Below, one piece after another: positions 24,305-32,248 of a DNA stretch of 34,979 nucleotides. A model generated the notes under the pieces. The model searched no databases, had not been told where the DNA came from, and saw only the letters and a list, made by a program, of their open reading frames with translations. A program made the position numbers and the translations under genes. Source of the stretch: Emergencia sp. 1XD21-10 (lineage in GTDB: Bacteria; Bacillota; Clostridia; Peptostreptococcales; Anaerovoracaceae); NCBI RefSeq assembly GCF_009936045.1, contig NZ_QWEQ01000030.1:1-34979 (forward strand), written 5' to 3'. The number at the start of each line of letters is the position of its first letter. Positions within the stretch are counted from its first letter, which is position 1.

Positions 24305-25699
24305 TTAAAATTCTGCAGTTTTCGGTGTTCTTGGGAACGGCAGAACATCTCTGATGTTGCCCATTCCGGTCAAGTACATAATCATTCTCTCAAAGCCTAA
24401 ACCGTAGCCGGCATGTTTTACGCCGCCGTATTTACGCAGATCCAGGTACCACCAGTAGTCTTTTTCATCAAGACCAAGTTCTGCCATGCGGGCAGTAAGC
24501 ACGTCCAGACGCTCTTCTCTCTGGCTTCCGCCGATGATTTCACCAACACCCGGCACCAGCAAGTCGCAGGCTGCAACGGTCTTGTTGTCATCGTTTAATC
24601 GCATATAGAATGCCTTGATATCCTTTGGATAATCCGTAACGAAAATCGGCTTCTTGAATACTTCTTCTGTCAAATAGCGCTCATGCTCTGTCTGCAGGTC
24701 AATACCCCATTCTACCGGATACTGGAACTCCTTGCCGGACTTCAGCAGCAAATCTACTGCTTCAGTATAGGTGACTCTGCCAAAATCGGAATTTACGATA
24801 TTATCCAGTCTTTCCAACAGCCCTTTATCAATGAAGCTATTGAAAAACGCCATCTCTTCCGGTGCATGCTCGCGCACGTAGTTGATAATATATTTTACCA
24901 TAGCTTCCGCTAAATCCATATTATCGTTCAAATCAGCAAACGCAATTTCCGGCTCAATCATCCAAAACTCAGAAGCGTGTCTTGTAGTATTGGAATTTTC
25001 TGCTCTAAAGGTCGGTCCAAAGGTGTATACGTTTCTGAATGCCATAGCAAAGGTCTCTGCTTCCAGCTGTCCGCTTACAGTCAAACTGGTTTCCTTGCCG
25101 AAGAAATCCTGGCTGTAGTCGATCTTTCCATCTTCAGTCATAGGCAGATTGTCCATATCTAAAGTCGTAATGCGGAACATCTCACCTGCACCCTCGCAGT
25201 CACTGCCCGTAATAATCGGAGTATGTGCATAGACAAAATCCTGCTCCTGAAAGAATTTGTGCACGGCGTAAGCTACCAGAGAACGCACTCTGAACACCGC
25301 AGAGAAGGTGTTGCTTCTAGGTCTCAGATGCGCAATCTCTCTAAGGAACTCCATGGAGTGGCGTTTCTTCTGCAACGGATAATCTGCGGCAGAATCCGCC
25401 TCCATCGTCACCTCTTCTGCCTTGATTTCAAAAGGCTGCTTTGCTTCCGGTGTCAGCACCAGTGTGCCGCGAACCAGCCAAGCAGATGCAATCGGGGCCT
25501 TTGCAACTTCTTCAAAGTTGCTGATTTTGTCAGCCTCATAAACAACCTGCACGGACTTGAAAAAAGTACCGTCGTTGAGTTCTATAAATCCAAACTTATT
25601 AGAACTTCTATTGGTTCTGACCCAGCCTCTGACAACAACTTCCTTGTCGGCATAGGAGGCGGTGTTTCTGTGAAGTTCTCTAAGCTGTATATCTTTCAT
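24305..25699 (-). CDS. asnS: Asparaginyl-tRNA synthetase
   Basis: A 464-residue class IIb synthetase charging tRNA-Asn. N-terminal OB fold (about 1-105) with [21 protein letters not shown] (read as VVVRGWVRT and FGFIELNDG). Motif 1 and catalytic core: [34 protein letters not shown], then motif 2 [19 protein letters not shown] and motif 3 [23 protein letters not shown] marks AsnRS rather than AspRS. The presence of a direct AsnRS means Asn-tRNA need not be made by GatCAB. Start at the second ATG (MKDIQLRE) because AAGGAAGG is eight bases away from it and too close to the first. Confidence 0.97.
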   Translation of the reverse strand: MKDIQLRELHRNTASYADKEVVVRGWVRTNRSSNKFGFIELNDGTFFKSVQVVYEADKISNFEEVAKAPIASAWLVRGTLVLTPEAKQPFEIKAEEVTMEADSAADYPLQKKRHSMEFLREIAHLRPRSNTFSAVFRVRSLVAYAVHKFFQEQDFVYAHTPIITGSDCEGAGEMFRITTLDMDNLPMTEDGKIDYSQDFFGKETSLTVSGQLEAETFAMAFRNVYTFGPTFRAENSNTTRHASEFWMIEPEIAFADLNDNMDLAEAMVKYIINYVREHAPEEMAFFNSFIDKGLLERLDNIVNSDFGRVTYTEAVDLLLKSGKEFQYPVEWGIDLQTEHERYLTEEVFKKPIFVTDYPKDIKAFYMRLNDDNKTVAACDLLVPGVGEIIGGSQREERLDVLTARMAELGLDEKDYWWYLDLRKYGGVKHAGYGLGFERMIMYLTGMGNIRDVLPFPRTPKTAEF

Positions 25700-25742
25700 T
25701 CTCATAACCTTCCTTTATAAAAATCGTTTATATCATTTATAC

Positions 25743-25771
25743 ATCATACCATGTAATTCCAATGACTTCAA
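25743..25771 (-). promoter_or_regulatory. asnS promoter (overlaps hipT stop)
   Basis: On the minus strand: TTGAAG, 17-base spacer, TATGAT, about 40 bases before asnS. The -35 overlaps the end of hipT, and no terminator separates the hip operon from asnS, so read-through is possible. Confidence 0.55.
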
Positions 25772-26730
25772 GAGCTGATTGCAGCGATTCTAGCAGAAAT
25801 CAATGCTTTTAAACTTTCTTTCATTTCTTCCGTTAAATATGAATCCTCACATTGCAAAAAAAAGGCGTCCTTCAGTCCACATATCCTTCCAATCATCTTT
25901 TCAGCAGATTTTTCAGGAATCCCGCAATGTGCAGCAAACTCCAAGAAATCCCTTCTCTTCAACCTTTTTCTCTTTCCATTTAAGGTAAGCGCTGTTTCAT
26001 CAGTATCTTCCGGTATAATCACATTAACAGGCAGTAAATCATATGCTTGCGACAGGCAAAATTCTCTATTTGCCGGCGCAGTTTCTATTAAAGAAAAATT
26101 CTTTAAATGCATATCAGAGTTTCCAATAATATAAGAAAACACTAGCCGCATATAAAGTTCTGATAAATCAAAGCCCCTATTAACCGAATACGCATTAATT
26201 ATTTTTCCACATATTTCGTATGACGCTTTATATTTGTCCAAGGTCAATCTTCCCGAAAGCTGGCAAAAGTCCTCCATGGCATACAGTTCTACCGAATCCC
26301 CATCTATAAGTCTGTCAATGCGTCTTGTAATATATGCGTATTCGTCATGAATTTTCACCAGTCCGTGAGGCACTGTCTTTACCCCCGCAATCCTTGCTAA
26401 CCTCATCGCCAAATCTTCAAACTCCGGAAGCTTCTCAAATTCGTCAGTTTGCGGCTTTAAAATATAACCCGTTGGATAGTCTACAAGTGTAAGACGGGAT
26501 TCCGTTTCTGTGGATAAGTGCAGTGAAAGCTTCTTCTGCACCCCAGGAACTGTCAATCCTTTATTTACCGTCTTCCTTGCTAACTGATTTAATCCCTCTT
26601 TTGTCACATCTAAAATAGGCATTTTATCCGTACCAAAAAAAGCTTTTACACACTTCTTGTGCCAGCAAGAATCTTTCTCCTCCAGCGACACCGAATCCCT
26701 AATATCCTTTTGACAGTATAAGCATTTCAT
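25768..26730 (-). CDS. hipT: HipT-like serine/threonine kinase toxin (HipA C-terminal part)
   Basis: A 320-residue HipA-like kinase lacking the HipA N-subdomain, which is encoded by the gene before it. Seen: a small metal-binding-like start with C3, C6, H24 and C27; Gly-rich loop LTVPGVQKKLSL (T60-V-P-G63); ATP lysine in GYILKPQ (K92); catalytic loop GNSDMHLKNFSL (D206, N211); and metal Asp in QAYDLLP (D231). These core residues are intact, so it should be active. HipA of E. coli phosphorylates GltX and HipT of E. coli O127 phosphorylates TrpS (known); the target here is unknown. The autophosphorylated serines of HipT correspond to Thr and Pro here. It starts two bases after hipS. Expected effect: growth arrest when not restrained. 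Confidence 0.88.
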   Translation of the reverse strand: MKCLYCQKDIRDSVSLEEKDSCWHKKCVKAFFGTDKMPILDVTKEGLNQLARKTVNKGLTVPGVQKKLSLHLSTETESRLTLVDYPTGYILKPQTDEFEKLPEFEDLAMRLARIAGVKTVPHGLVKIHDEYAYITRRIDRLIDGDSVELYAMEDFCQLSGRLTLDKYKASYEICGKIINAYSVNRGFDLSELYMRLVFSYIIGNSDMHLKNFSLIETAPANREFCLSQAYDLLPVNVIIPEDTDETALTLNGKRKRLKRRDFLEFAAHCGIPEKSAEKMIGRICGLKDAFFLQCEDSYLTEEMKESLKALISARIAAISS

Positions 26731-26732
26731 CT

Positions 26733-27065
26733 CTATTCTTTCTCCGTTCTGATCGACACATCACCGATACAATCCCTACAAGTTAAAAGCAGTAGACCAA
26801 ACCGGTCGTTAGCATTGATTTTCCAGTTCCTGCTTGCAACATCAAGAAGCCAGCCTTCTGGAACAAGACCATCAAAAAAAGAAAATAGCATGCTAGCACT
26901 ATAACCCTTCTCGCTTAAAGGTAGTGTCAAGCTAACTGCCACTGCGTTTTCCTTGTTTCTATATTCATTATCATAAGAAAAAGTATATCCTTCCTCTGTT
27001 TCTGCTACTACCCCTGCGTACTGATTTTGGATATATACATATCCTTTTCGATACTCTAATGGCAT
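26733..27065 (-). CDS. hipS: HipS-like antitoxin (HipA N-terminal subdomain)
   Basis: A 110-residue free-standing N-terminal HipA subdomain: YVYIQNQYAGVVAETEEGYTF-like beta strands (about 9-31), AVAVSLTLPLSEKGYSA (41-57), and FSFFDGLVPEGWLLDV (61-76), ending with the strand CIGDVSI. In the E. coli O127 HipBST system HipS is the antitoxin that blocks HipT, with a Trp inserted near the kinase site; W72 in PEGW is the likely equivalent (inference). Start MPLEYRKG chosen because AAGGAGAG lies inside the end of hipB just upstream; the frame opens at 27113. It sits one base after hipB and two bases before hipT, so the three are co-translated. Confidence 0.85.
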   Translation of the reverse strand: MPLEYRKGYVYIQNQYAGVVAETEEGYTFSYDNEYRNKENAVAVSLTLPLSEKGYSASMLFSFFDGLVPEGWLLDVASRNWKINANDRFGLLLLTCRDCIGDVSIRTEKE

Positions 27066-27066
27066 T

Positions 27067-27267
27067 CTATCTCTCCTTTTTAACAGGCATTGCTTCCATG
27101 CCAAACATCGCAAGTGCCTGATTTACCTTATCCAGTCGTACAGTTTCCTTCCCCTGCTCTAACTCTCTGACAAAACGCAGTCCAAGGCCCGAACGTATAG
27201 CAAATTCCTCTTGCGTCAACCCTAACTTTTTTCTTTCTTGTTTTATATAATATCCAATTCTATTCAT
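27067..27267 (-). CDS. hipB: HipB-like Xre-family DNA-binding protein
   Basis: A 66-residue helix-turn-helix regulator: IGYYIKQERKKLGLTQEEFA, RSGLGLRFVRELEQG, ETVRLDKVNQALAMFG is a complete Cro/C1-type fold with recognition helix around LGLRFVRELE. In hip systems HipB represses its own operon. An in-frame TAA lies 12 bases upstream, so the ATG at 27267 is the first possible start, but no Shine-Dalgarno sequence precedes it. The -10 element ends six bases before the ATG, which points to a leaderless message. The C-terminal tail (MPVKKER) is short compared with E. coli HipB. Confidence 0.88.
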   Translation of the reverse strand: MNRIGYYIKQERKKLGLTQEEFAIRSGLGLRFVRELEQGKETVRLDKVNQALAMFGMEAMPVKKER

Positions 27268-27273
27268 ATTTAC

Positions 27274-27302
27274 ATATTACACCCTATCGGGTGCATTTTC
27301 AA
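27274..27302 (-). promoter_or_regulatory. hipBST promoter with operator in its spacer
   Basis: On the minus strand: TTGAAA (27302-27297), 17-base spacer, TAATAT (27279-27274). The palindrome CACCC-N4-GGGTG (27280-27293) fills the spacer next to the -10. Binding there would block polymerase directly, so autorepression by HipB is a sound inference. Transcription should start at or next to the hipB ATG. Confidence 0.75.
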
Positions 27303-27316
27303 TCATTTTTTCTATT

Positions 27317-27336
27317 ATATACCCTTTAGGGTATAT
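27317..27336. promoter_or_regulatory. Second HipB-type operator palindrome
   Basis: Perfect arms ATATACCC and GGGTATAT around TTTA. It lies 24 bases upstream of the hipB -35 and shares the ACCC-N4-GGGT core with the spacer operator. A TATAAT on the minus strand overlaps its left arm and could be a second -10. Confidence 0.7.
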
Positions 27337-27358
27337 TTCCGCATTCTATTTTTATAAT

Positions 27359-27871
27359 TTATACCCCTTCAGGTATAGTTTTCTCTTTTTCAAATTCCAG
27401 CCGCATATCATTCCAGACTGCACCACCGTGAGCCGACTCTGACACCCCGATTTTCTGAAAGCCGAATTTCTCATAATATGCAATTAAATAATCCTTGCAC
27501 GCCAGGATTATTCCCTTAAGCCCTGCCTGCCTTGCCGCCTCAATACTGTACTCCAAAACCTGCCCGGCAAAGCCTTTCTTTCTGTGTTCGTCCGATGTCA
27601 GAACTGATAAAATCGCAAAATACGGACCCGCCTCAAGGGATATATTTTCATAAAGCGCATCAGAAAACACATCCCGCTGCGTCAGTCTTCCCACTACCGC
27701 GCTGACAATCTCACCATCAAGCTCTCCCACAAAGAACCAGTCGCTGATGTTCTTCAAGCGATACTCATAAGTCTCTCGCAAAGCCGCCTCCGCTGGCGGA
27801 AATGCCTGCTTTTCGATTTCCCAAACTCTGTCCAAATCCGGCAGTCTGCCGTTCCGAATGGTTAGTTTCAT
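27359..27871 (-). CDS. GNAT-family N-acetyltransferase
   Basis: A 170-residue acetyltransferase. Motif order: IRNGRLPDLDRVWEIEKQAF at the start, FFVGELDGEIVSAVVGRL, the acetyl-CoA site LTSDEHRKKGFAGQVLEYSI (R/Q-x-x-G-x-G/A variant: RKKGFAG), and YYEKFGFQKIGVSESAHGG. The ending AHGGAVWNDM resembles the arylalkylamine N-acetyltransferase branch of the family, so an amine substrate is possible. It follows prmC by 36 bases and probably ends the rho cluster. ATG at 27871 chosen; a GTG at 27874 is adjacent. Its last codons overlap an operator-like site of the hip module. Confidence 0.88.
   Translation of the reverse strand: MKLTIRNGRLPDLDRVWEIEKQAFPPAEAALRETYEYRLKNISDWFFVGELDGEIVSAVVGRLTQRDVFSDALYENISLEAGPYFAILSVLTSDEHRKKGFAGQVLEYSIEAARQAGLKGIILACKDYLIAYYEKFGFQKIGVSESAHGGAVWNDMRLEFEKEKTIPEGV
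27361..27376. promoter_or_regulatory. Third, weaker operator-like site inside the GNAT gene end
   Basis: ATACC-N6-GGTAT, matching the second operator at 13 of 16 positions. It lies in the last codons of the GNAT gene. The three sites have centre spacings of about 40 bases, which would allow looping or cooperative binding. Confidence 0.45.
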
Positions 27872-27907
27872 CACACCGCGCTCCCTTGCAAAGTTTTCTG
27901 CAATCCC

Positions 27908-28813
27908 CTATTTCTTCCCTTTCAGTACTGCCGCTACGATTCTATCACGTCCTGCCAAATCCTGCAGACAGGTCACGCAGGCAAACTGCTCAGTTTGTTC
28001 AATGAGACTGCATACAGCTTCCCTCTGATCGTGACCGATTTCAAACATCAGCACGCCATCTTTTTTCAGACAGTCAGCAGCGTCCGCAATAATCCTTCCG
28101 TAGAAGTCTAGTCCACCTGCTCCGCCGTCCAGCGCCATCATTGGCTCGTGGTCGCGAACCTCACGCTGCAGCGTTGGAATCACAGAAGTTTTTATGTAAG
28201 GAGGATTAGAGATAATCATGTCAAACCGCTTGTTTTTAAACCGACCCTTAAATGGAAGCAGCAGATTTCCCTCCTGAAAAGTCACTTTGACCCCCAGCTT
28301 TCCGGCATTTTCCTTTGCGACCGCAAGGGCGTCTTTACTAATATCCGAGCAGGTCACCTTGGTTCCTTTGCAAAGCTTTGCGAGAGAAAGTCCGATTGCG
28401 CCACTGCCGCAGCAAAGATCCAGCACCTCCCAATCCTTTTTTCTCTTTGGGAGAAACGCCTCTCCACGCAGTGTTCCATCAGAAATTACACCCATAGCAT
28501 CCTCTACCAGTGTTTCCGTGTCCTGACGGGGAATCAGCACGCTTTCATTCACGTTAAATTCCAGGCCCATAAAATCCTGCGTACCAGTAATATACTGGAG
28601 CGGCTTTCCGCTGCTCCGCAAATCCAACAGTGTAAAATACTCATCGCACAAACTGTCCGGCAAAATCTTCTGATATTCCAAAATCAACTGTGCGCTAGTA
28701 ATTTTCATTAAATAGCAATACAACAGTTTGCAGTCGATTGCTGCATCACCGATTTGGCGTTCTTCAAGCTGTCTTTTGCCGATATTTAAAATTTCTTTCA
28801 CCGAAAGGCTCAT
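27908..28813 (-). CDS. prmC: Peptide chain release factor N5-glutamine methyltransferase
   Basis: A 301-residue SAM enzyme that methylates the GGQ glutamine of release factors. The N-terminal helical domain (about 1-80) ends in RSSGKPLQYITGTQDFMGLEF (PLQYI-x-G is typical). The SAM motif is VLDLCCGSGAIGLSLAKL and the catalytic motif FDMIISNPPYI (NPPY). Also LDGGAGGLDFYGRII. In most Clostridia prmC is followed by prfA; here a GNAT gene follows and prfA is not in the window. It starts 13 bases after the DUF1385 gene, in one operon with rho. Confidence 0.95.
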   Translation of the reverse strand: MSLSVKEILNIGKRQLEERQIGDAAIDCKLLYCYLMKITSAQLILEYQKILPDSLCDEYFTLLDLRSSGKPLQYITGTQDFMGLEFNVNESVLIPRQDTETLVEDAMGVISDGTLRGEAFLPKRKKDWEVLDLCCGSGAIGLSLAKLCKGTKVTCSDISKDALAVAKENAGKLGVKVTFQEGNLLLPFKGRFKNKRFDMIISNPPYIKTSVIPTLQREVRDHEPMMALDGGAGGLDFYGRIIADAADCLKKDGVLMFEIGHDQREAVCSLIEQTEQFACVTCLQDLAGRDRIVAAVLKGKK

Positions 28814-28826
28814 TCTTTACTCCTCT

Positions 28827-29891
28827 TTATCCCTGCGCATCCGCAGATTCCTGCTGGCCCTGCTTAGCGTCCTCCTTGCTCTTTCTCTCTATCTTATGCT
28901 CCTGTATCAAATTTCCTTCAAGGTCACAAATCCCCTCAAAATACGGCGTATCCTCAGGCACCATAACTGCTTTCATAGCACAAATAGCAACTTCCAACTG
29001 GTCATCGGACGGATTCTTTGTAGTCAACTTTTGTAAGTACAGTCCCGGCAGGCTAAGAATCTTGACAACCCAGCTGTCACTCCTTCCTGCCCACTTCAAA
29101 AGCTCGTAGGAAAGTCCTGCAACCACCGGTACCAGCAGCAGCCTTGACACAATTCGGAGTACCAAATCCGGCCAGCCAAGGAATAGGTGAAGCACGAAAC
29201 TGATAACCATAACAAAGAGCAAAAAGCTGGTTCCGCACCTCGGGTGCAGTGTATAAAACTGCTGCGCATTGGCAGGAGTCAACTCTAAATTGTTTTCAAA
29301 ACAGTGAATGCACTTATGTTCGGCACCGTGGTACTGAAACACCGTCTTGATATCCTTCATCTGGCTGATCAGCCCCAGATAAATCACAAAAATTCCAATT
29401 CGCATGATGCCTTCAATCAAATTAAAAGCAAAATCGCTGTCAATAATCGGCTGAAGCAAATTTGTCACTACTGTCGGAAGCAAAATAAACAAACCGATTG
29501 TCATGGCGAGAGCCAAAATCACGGAAAGGTAAATCATCAGATTCCATGCGCCCTTCTCCCCAAAATGTCTGTTAAGCCATGCTTCCATTTTGTCCTCTTC
29601 TGCGTTTTCCTCACTGGACCAGCTGGCTTCCAACACGTCCGCAGAATACATCAGAATGCCGGTCCCCTGCACCAAAGACATGACAAAGGCAACAACCCCT
29701 CTGATAATCGGAATCTTTGTCCACTTTCCCATTTTCTTATTCGGCTCTGTTTTCATGTGGATTCGTCCGTCAGGCAGCCTCACCGCAACCGCAGTGCGCG
29801 ACAGTCCTTTCATCATAATCCCCTCCATGACCGCCTGTCCACCAACGGGCGTTGGGCATGCGTCTTTCAAAAAAATCTTGCTCAAATCCAT
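28827..29891 (-). CDS. DUF1385 membrane protein (YqhQ-like)
   Basis: A 354-residue protein of the DUF1385 family. The conserved start VGGQAVMEGIMMKGLSRTAVAVR is present (GGQAVMEGVMM signature), followed by KIPIIRGVVAFVMSLVQG. Membrane segments follow at about 122-150 (YLSVILALAMTIGLFILLPT), 170-185, and 228-262. Family residues YHGAEHKCIHCFENN and HPRCGTSFLLFV are there, with His and Cys that could bind a metal. Function is not known. It usually lies between rpmE (ribosomal protein L31) and prmC in the rho cluster; here it follows rho directly and rpmE is missing. Confidence 0.9.
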   Translation of the reverse strand: MDLSKIFLKDACPTPVGGQAVMEGIMMKGLSRTAVAVRLPDGRIHMKTEPNKKMGKWTKIPIIRGVVAFVMSLVQGTGILMYSADVLEASWSSEENAEEDKMEAWLNRHFGEKGAWNLMIYLSVILALAMTIGLFILLPTVVTNLLQPIIDSDFAFNLIEGIMRIGIFVIYLGLISQMKDIKTVFQYHGAEHKCIHCFENNLELTPANAQQFYTLHPRCGTSFLLFVMVISFVLHLFLGWPDLVLRIVSRLLLVPVVAGLSYELLKWAGRSDSWVVKILSLPGLYLQKLTTKNPSDDQLEVAICAMKAVMVPEDTPYFEGICDLEGNLIQEHKIERKSKEDAKQGQQESADAQG

Positions 29892-29904
29892 AATTAACCT
29901 CTAT

Positions 29905-31476
29905 CTACTGCTGTATAAAAATCTTTTTTATAATCTGGATAAAATTTTCATTGTTTCTGGTATGCGCCAGATTGTCGATAATCGTCTCTGTCACTTCCTG
30001 CACAGGACTGTTCGCAAGAGCTCTTCTCATTGCCCAGATTGCTTCCATCTCATCCTGACTCATCAGCAAATCCTCCTTACGGGTTCCAGATTTGTTCAAG
30101 TCGATGGCAGGGAATATTCTCTTCTCTGACAATTTCCTGTCCAGATGGACTTCCATATTACCTGTACCCTTAAATTCCTCAAATATAACATCATCCATGC
30201 GGCTTCCTGTTTCAACCAGCGCTGTCGCCAAAATGGTGATGCTGCCACCCTCTTCGATATTTCTTGCTGCACCGAAAAATTTCTTCGGCTTGTGAAGAGC
30301 ACCTGGATCAAGTCCGCCGGACAAAGTTCTTCCTGAAGCTGGAACCACCAGATTGTAGGCTCTTGCCAGTCTGGTAATACTGTCAAGCAGGATGACTACA
30401 TCTTTGCCGTGCTCTGCCAGGCGCTGTGCCCTTGCCAGAACCATCTCCGCAACCTTTACGTGGTGCTGCGGCATTTCATCAAAGGTAGAATAGATAACTT
30501 CGCCGCCGCTAAGGGAGCGTTTCATGTCGGTCACTTCTTCCGGACGTTCGTCAATGAGCAAAACAATCATCTCCACTTCCGGGTGTTTTTTCTCGATGTT
30601 ATTGGCAATACTCTTCAAAAGAGTCGTCTTGCCAGCTTTTGGCGGTGCCACAATCAGACCTCTCTGTCCTTTTCCAATAGGCGCAATCAGGTCAATGAGA
30701 CGCATAGCAAGTTCTTTGCTGCGATCCTCCAAGGTCAGTCTTTCCCTTGGGAAAATCGGCGTCAAATCCTCAAAATCCGGTCTGCGCATAGCCACACCCG
30801 GTTCATCCCCGTTGACCGTCAGCACATAAAGCAGCGCGCCGAAGCGTTCGCCCTCGTTAGGCAGTCTGGAAATTCCTTTAATCAAATCACCCGTCTTCAG
30901 ATTAAATCTTCTAATCTGCGTTGGTGAAACATATACATCCCTGTCACTGGTCAGGAAATTATTAAAACGCAAAAATCCGAAACCACCTTCAGCAATTTCC
31001 AAAATTCCCTCCACTTCCGGACGTTCCTGTTCCTTGTGGGTAGGGACTTTTCTGCGCACAGGGTGAGCCTCCTCATGTGCGAGCACCTGCGCTCCTGCTT
31101 CTTGGACCTGTCCTGCCTCAGGGCCCAATGGCTGCAATTCCACTTCCGGCTCTATCTTGTCTTCCTCTGACCTCTGTAAAATTTCCATCGCAGGCTTTTC
31201 TGCCTGCAATGCTTCCTGCAAAGCCGCCTCTTCCCGCGCTTTTCGCGCCAGCGTCTCTGCCTTTGGCGGGCGCCCCCTCCGTTTCACAGGCTTTGGCTCT
31301 GCAGGTTCATCAATTTTCCTGACAATTGCAGCTGCTCCTTCATCCACCTGTGCAGCTTCCGCTGCACGCTTTGCCAAAGTTTCTGCCTTCGGCGGACGAC
31401 CCCTTCTCTTTGCAGGCTTGATTTCTGCTGCCTGTGTTTCTATTTTCTGTGTTTCTTCTAATTTCTTTCTTGGCAT
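29905..31476 (-). CDS. rho: Transcription termination factor Rho with long basic N-terminal extension
   Basis: A 523-residue RNA-dependent ATPase helicase. Residues 155-225 are the RNA-binding cold-shock-like domain ([31 protein letters not shown]). The ATPase follows with [19 protein letters not shown] (Walker A), [10 protein letters not shown] and [16 protein letters not shown], and the R-loop region [22 protein letters not shown] (split as [10 protein letters not shown] and KKFFGAARN). The first 150 residues are an extra segment in two near-identical AT-hook-like units, [18 protein letters not shown] (23-40) and [18 protein letters not shown] (65-82), then an acidic stretch. Ribosome site is weak (AGGG, 14 bases away). 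First gene of the rho-DUF1385-prmC-GNAT cluster. Confidence 0.96.
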   Translation of the reverse strand: MPRKKLEETQKIETQAAEIKPAKRRGRPPKAETLAKRAAEAAQVDEGAAAIVRKIDEPAEPKPVKRRGRPPKAETLARKAREEAALQEALQAEKPAMEILQRSEEDKIEPEVELQPLGPEAGQVQEAGAQVLAHEEAHPVRRKVPTHKEQERPEVEGILEIAEGGFGFLRFNNFLTSDRDVYVSPTQIRRFNLKTGDLIKGISRLPNEGERFGALLYVLTVNGDEPGVAMRRPDFEDLTPIFPRERLTLEDRSKELAMRLIDLIAPIGKGQRGLIVAPPKAGKTTLLKSIANNIEKKHPEVEMIVLLIDERPEEVTDMKRSLSGGEVIYSTFDEMPQHHVKVAEMVLARAQRLAEHGKDVVILLDSITRLARAYNLVVPASGRTLSGGLDPGALHKPKKFFGAARNIEEGGSITILATALVETGSRMDDVIFEEFKGTGNMEVHLDRKLSEKRIFPAIDLNKSGTRKEDLLMSQDEMEAIWAMRRALANSPVQEVTETIIDNLAHTRNNENFIQIIKKIFIQQ

Positions 31477-31623
31477 GTAATAATCAGACCCTAAGGCCTG
31501 TTCCTTTCTGTGTATAGTGATAATAGCTTTAATTGAAAATTATTTATTAAGGGAAAACGTTTAAGATGCGGCTTTCTAAAATAGAAAAAGCCCTTACCAT
31601 CAAAAGACGAAAACTCTAATTTC

Positions 31624-31652
31624 ATTATAATACAATGTGAAACCAATGAAAA
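31624..31652 (-). promoter_or_regulatory. Probable rho promoter
   Basis: On the minus strand: TTTTCA, 17-base spacer, TATAAT, giving a leader of about 140 bases before rho. A long leader would suit rho autoregulation, which is known in other bacteria. Confidence 0.55.
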
Positions 31653-31790
31653 GGGTATTTTTTTGTAAAAGGACCGCGAAAACTGCTGACAAACTAATAT
31701 TTCTGCGGAGACATTTCAAATAAAAAGTGATATTGAGCCGAAAAAAGATTCAGGTCAAATGCGGAGAAACCGACGCGCCACAATCTCAAT

Positions 31791-31892
31791 GTTTTTTTGT
31801 ATCTATGGCGTTCACCCTCTGGAAAACGCCATATTCTAAGAGTTTTTTTGTATAAATGGCATCAGCCACTCGCCAAACGCCATATTTGAATT
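31791..31892. repeat. Two tandem 51-bp imperfect repeats with hairpins
   Basis: Units 31791-31841 and 31842-31892 both begin GTTTTTTTGTAT, carry ATGGC near the start and end in AAACGCCATATT. The first contains an inverted repeat TATGGCGTT/AACGCCATA. Middle parts differ, while the ends are kept, as if the hairpin matters. Confidence 0.65.
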
Positions 31893-32190
31893 TATTTTCT
31901 AAAATACTGGCGTGCCTGCCTCCTGATATCCACTTTTTTGATATTTTACTGTAGAGTGCCAAAGTTTTTCCGACTATTTGTCTGCATTTCTTTCTGCATC
32001 TGCCATTTTTTCTTAAAACACTTTTATATGTGGCACTTTTTCATAGGTCTCCGCCATGTATACAGAAATCAATCCCAAATGTGGCACAGGGGCAAATCAC
32101 CGGCACGACATGTCTTCATTCTCTTGCTGTTAATCTTACTTCCGTACACAAAACTGCCGCTCTAACTTCTTCAAGCGGAGGCGCTGACCT

Positions 32191-32226
32191 AAAACAAGAA
32201 GCTGTCTCATTTTATCTTGAGACAGC
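32191..32226 (-). terminator. Terminator after hbd
   Basis: Perfect stem GCTGTCTCA/TGAGACAGC with an eight-base loop, 23 bases past the hbd stop. On the minus strand it is followed by TTCTTGTTTT, a weak T tract. Confidence 0.75.
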
Positions 32227-32248
32227 CCCTTTTGTGCATATGTTCTAT

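Larger units (their letters stand above)
31477..32248. other. 772-bp intergenic region between rho and hbd
   Basis: It holds the rho leader and promoter (31477-31652), two tandem 51-bp units (31791-31892), three copies of a TGGCAC/GTGCCA word (31956, 32031, 32082), and the hbd terminator. The rho leader has a hairpin with GGCTTT/AAAGCC arms (about 31568-31593). Plus-strand open frames across it lack ribosome sites and look compositionally random, so I see no gene. Confidence 0.5.

Noticed and set aside
25768-27113. hipS and hipT as a single hipA broken by a frameshift
   Set aside because: Each gene has its own stop, start and ribosome site (GGAGAAAG before hipT), and the kinase begins with an extra Cys/His segment, so two true genes are more likely.
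31791-31892. Possible CRISPR array
   Set aside because: Only two units, with conserved parts at the ends and near-direct adjacency; no repeat-spacer regularity and no cas genes in the window.
31938-32165. A 75-codon plus-strand open frame between rho and hbd
   Set aside because: Phe/His/Leu-rich translation from AT-rich DNA with no ribosome site and no recognisable domain.
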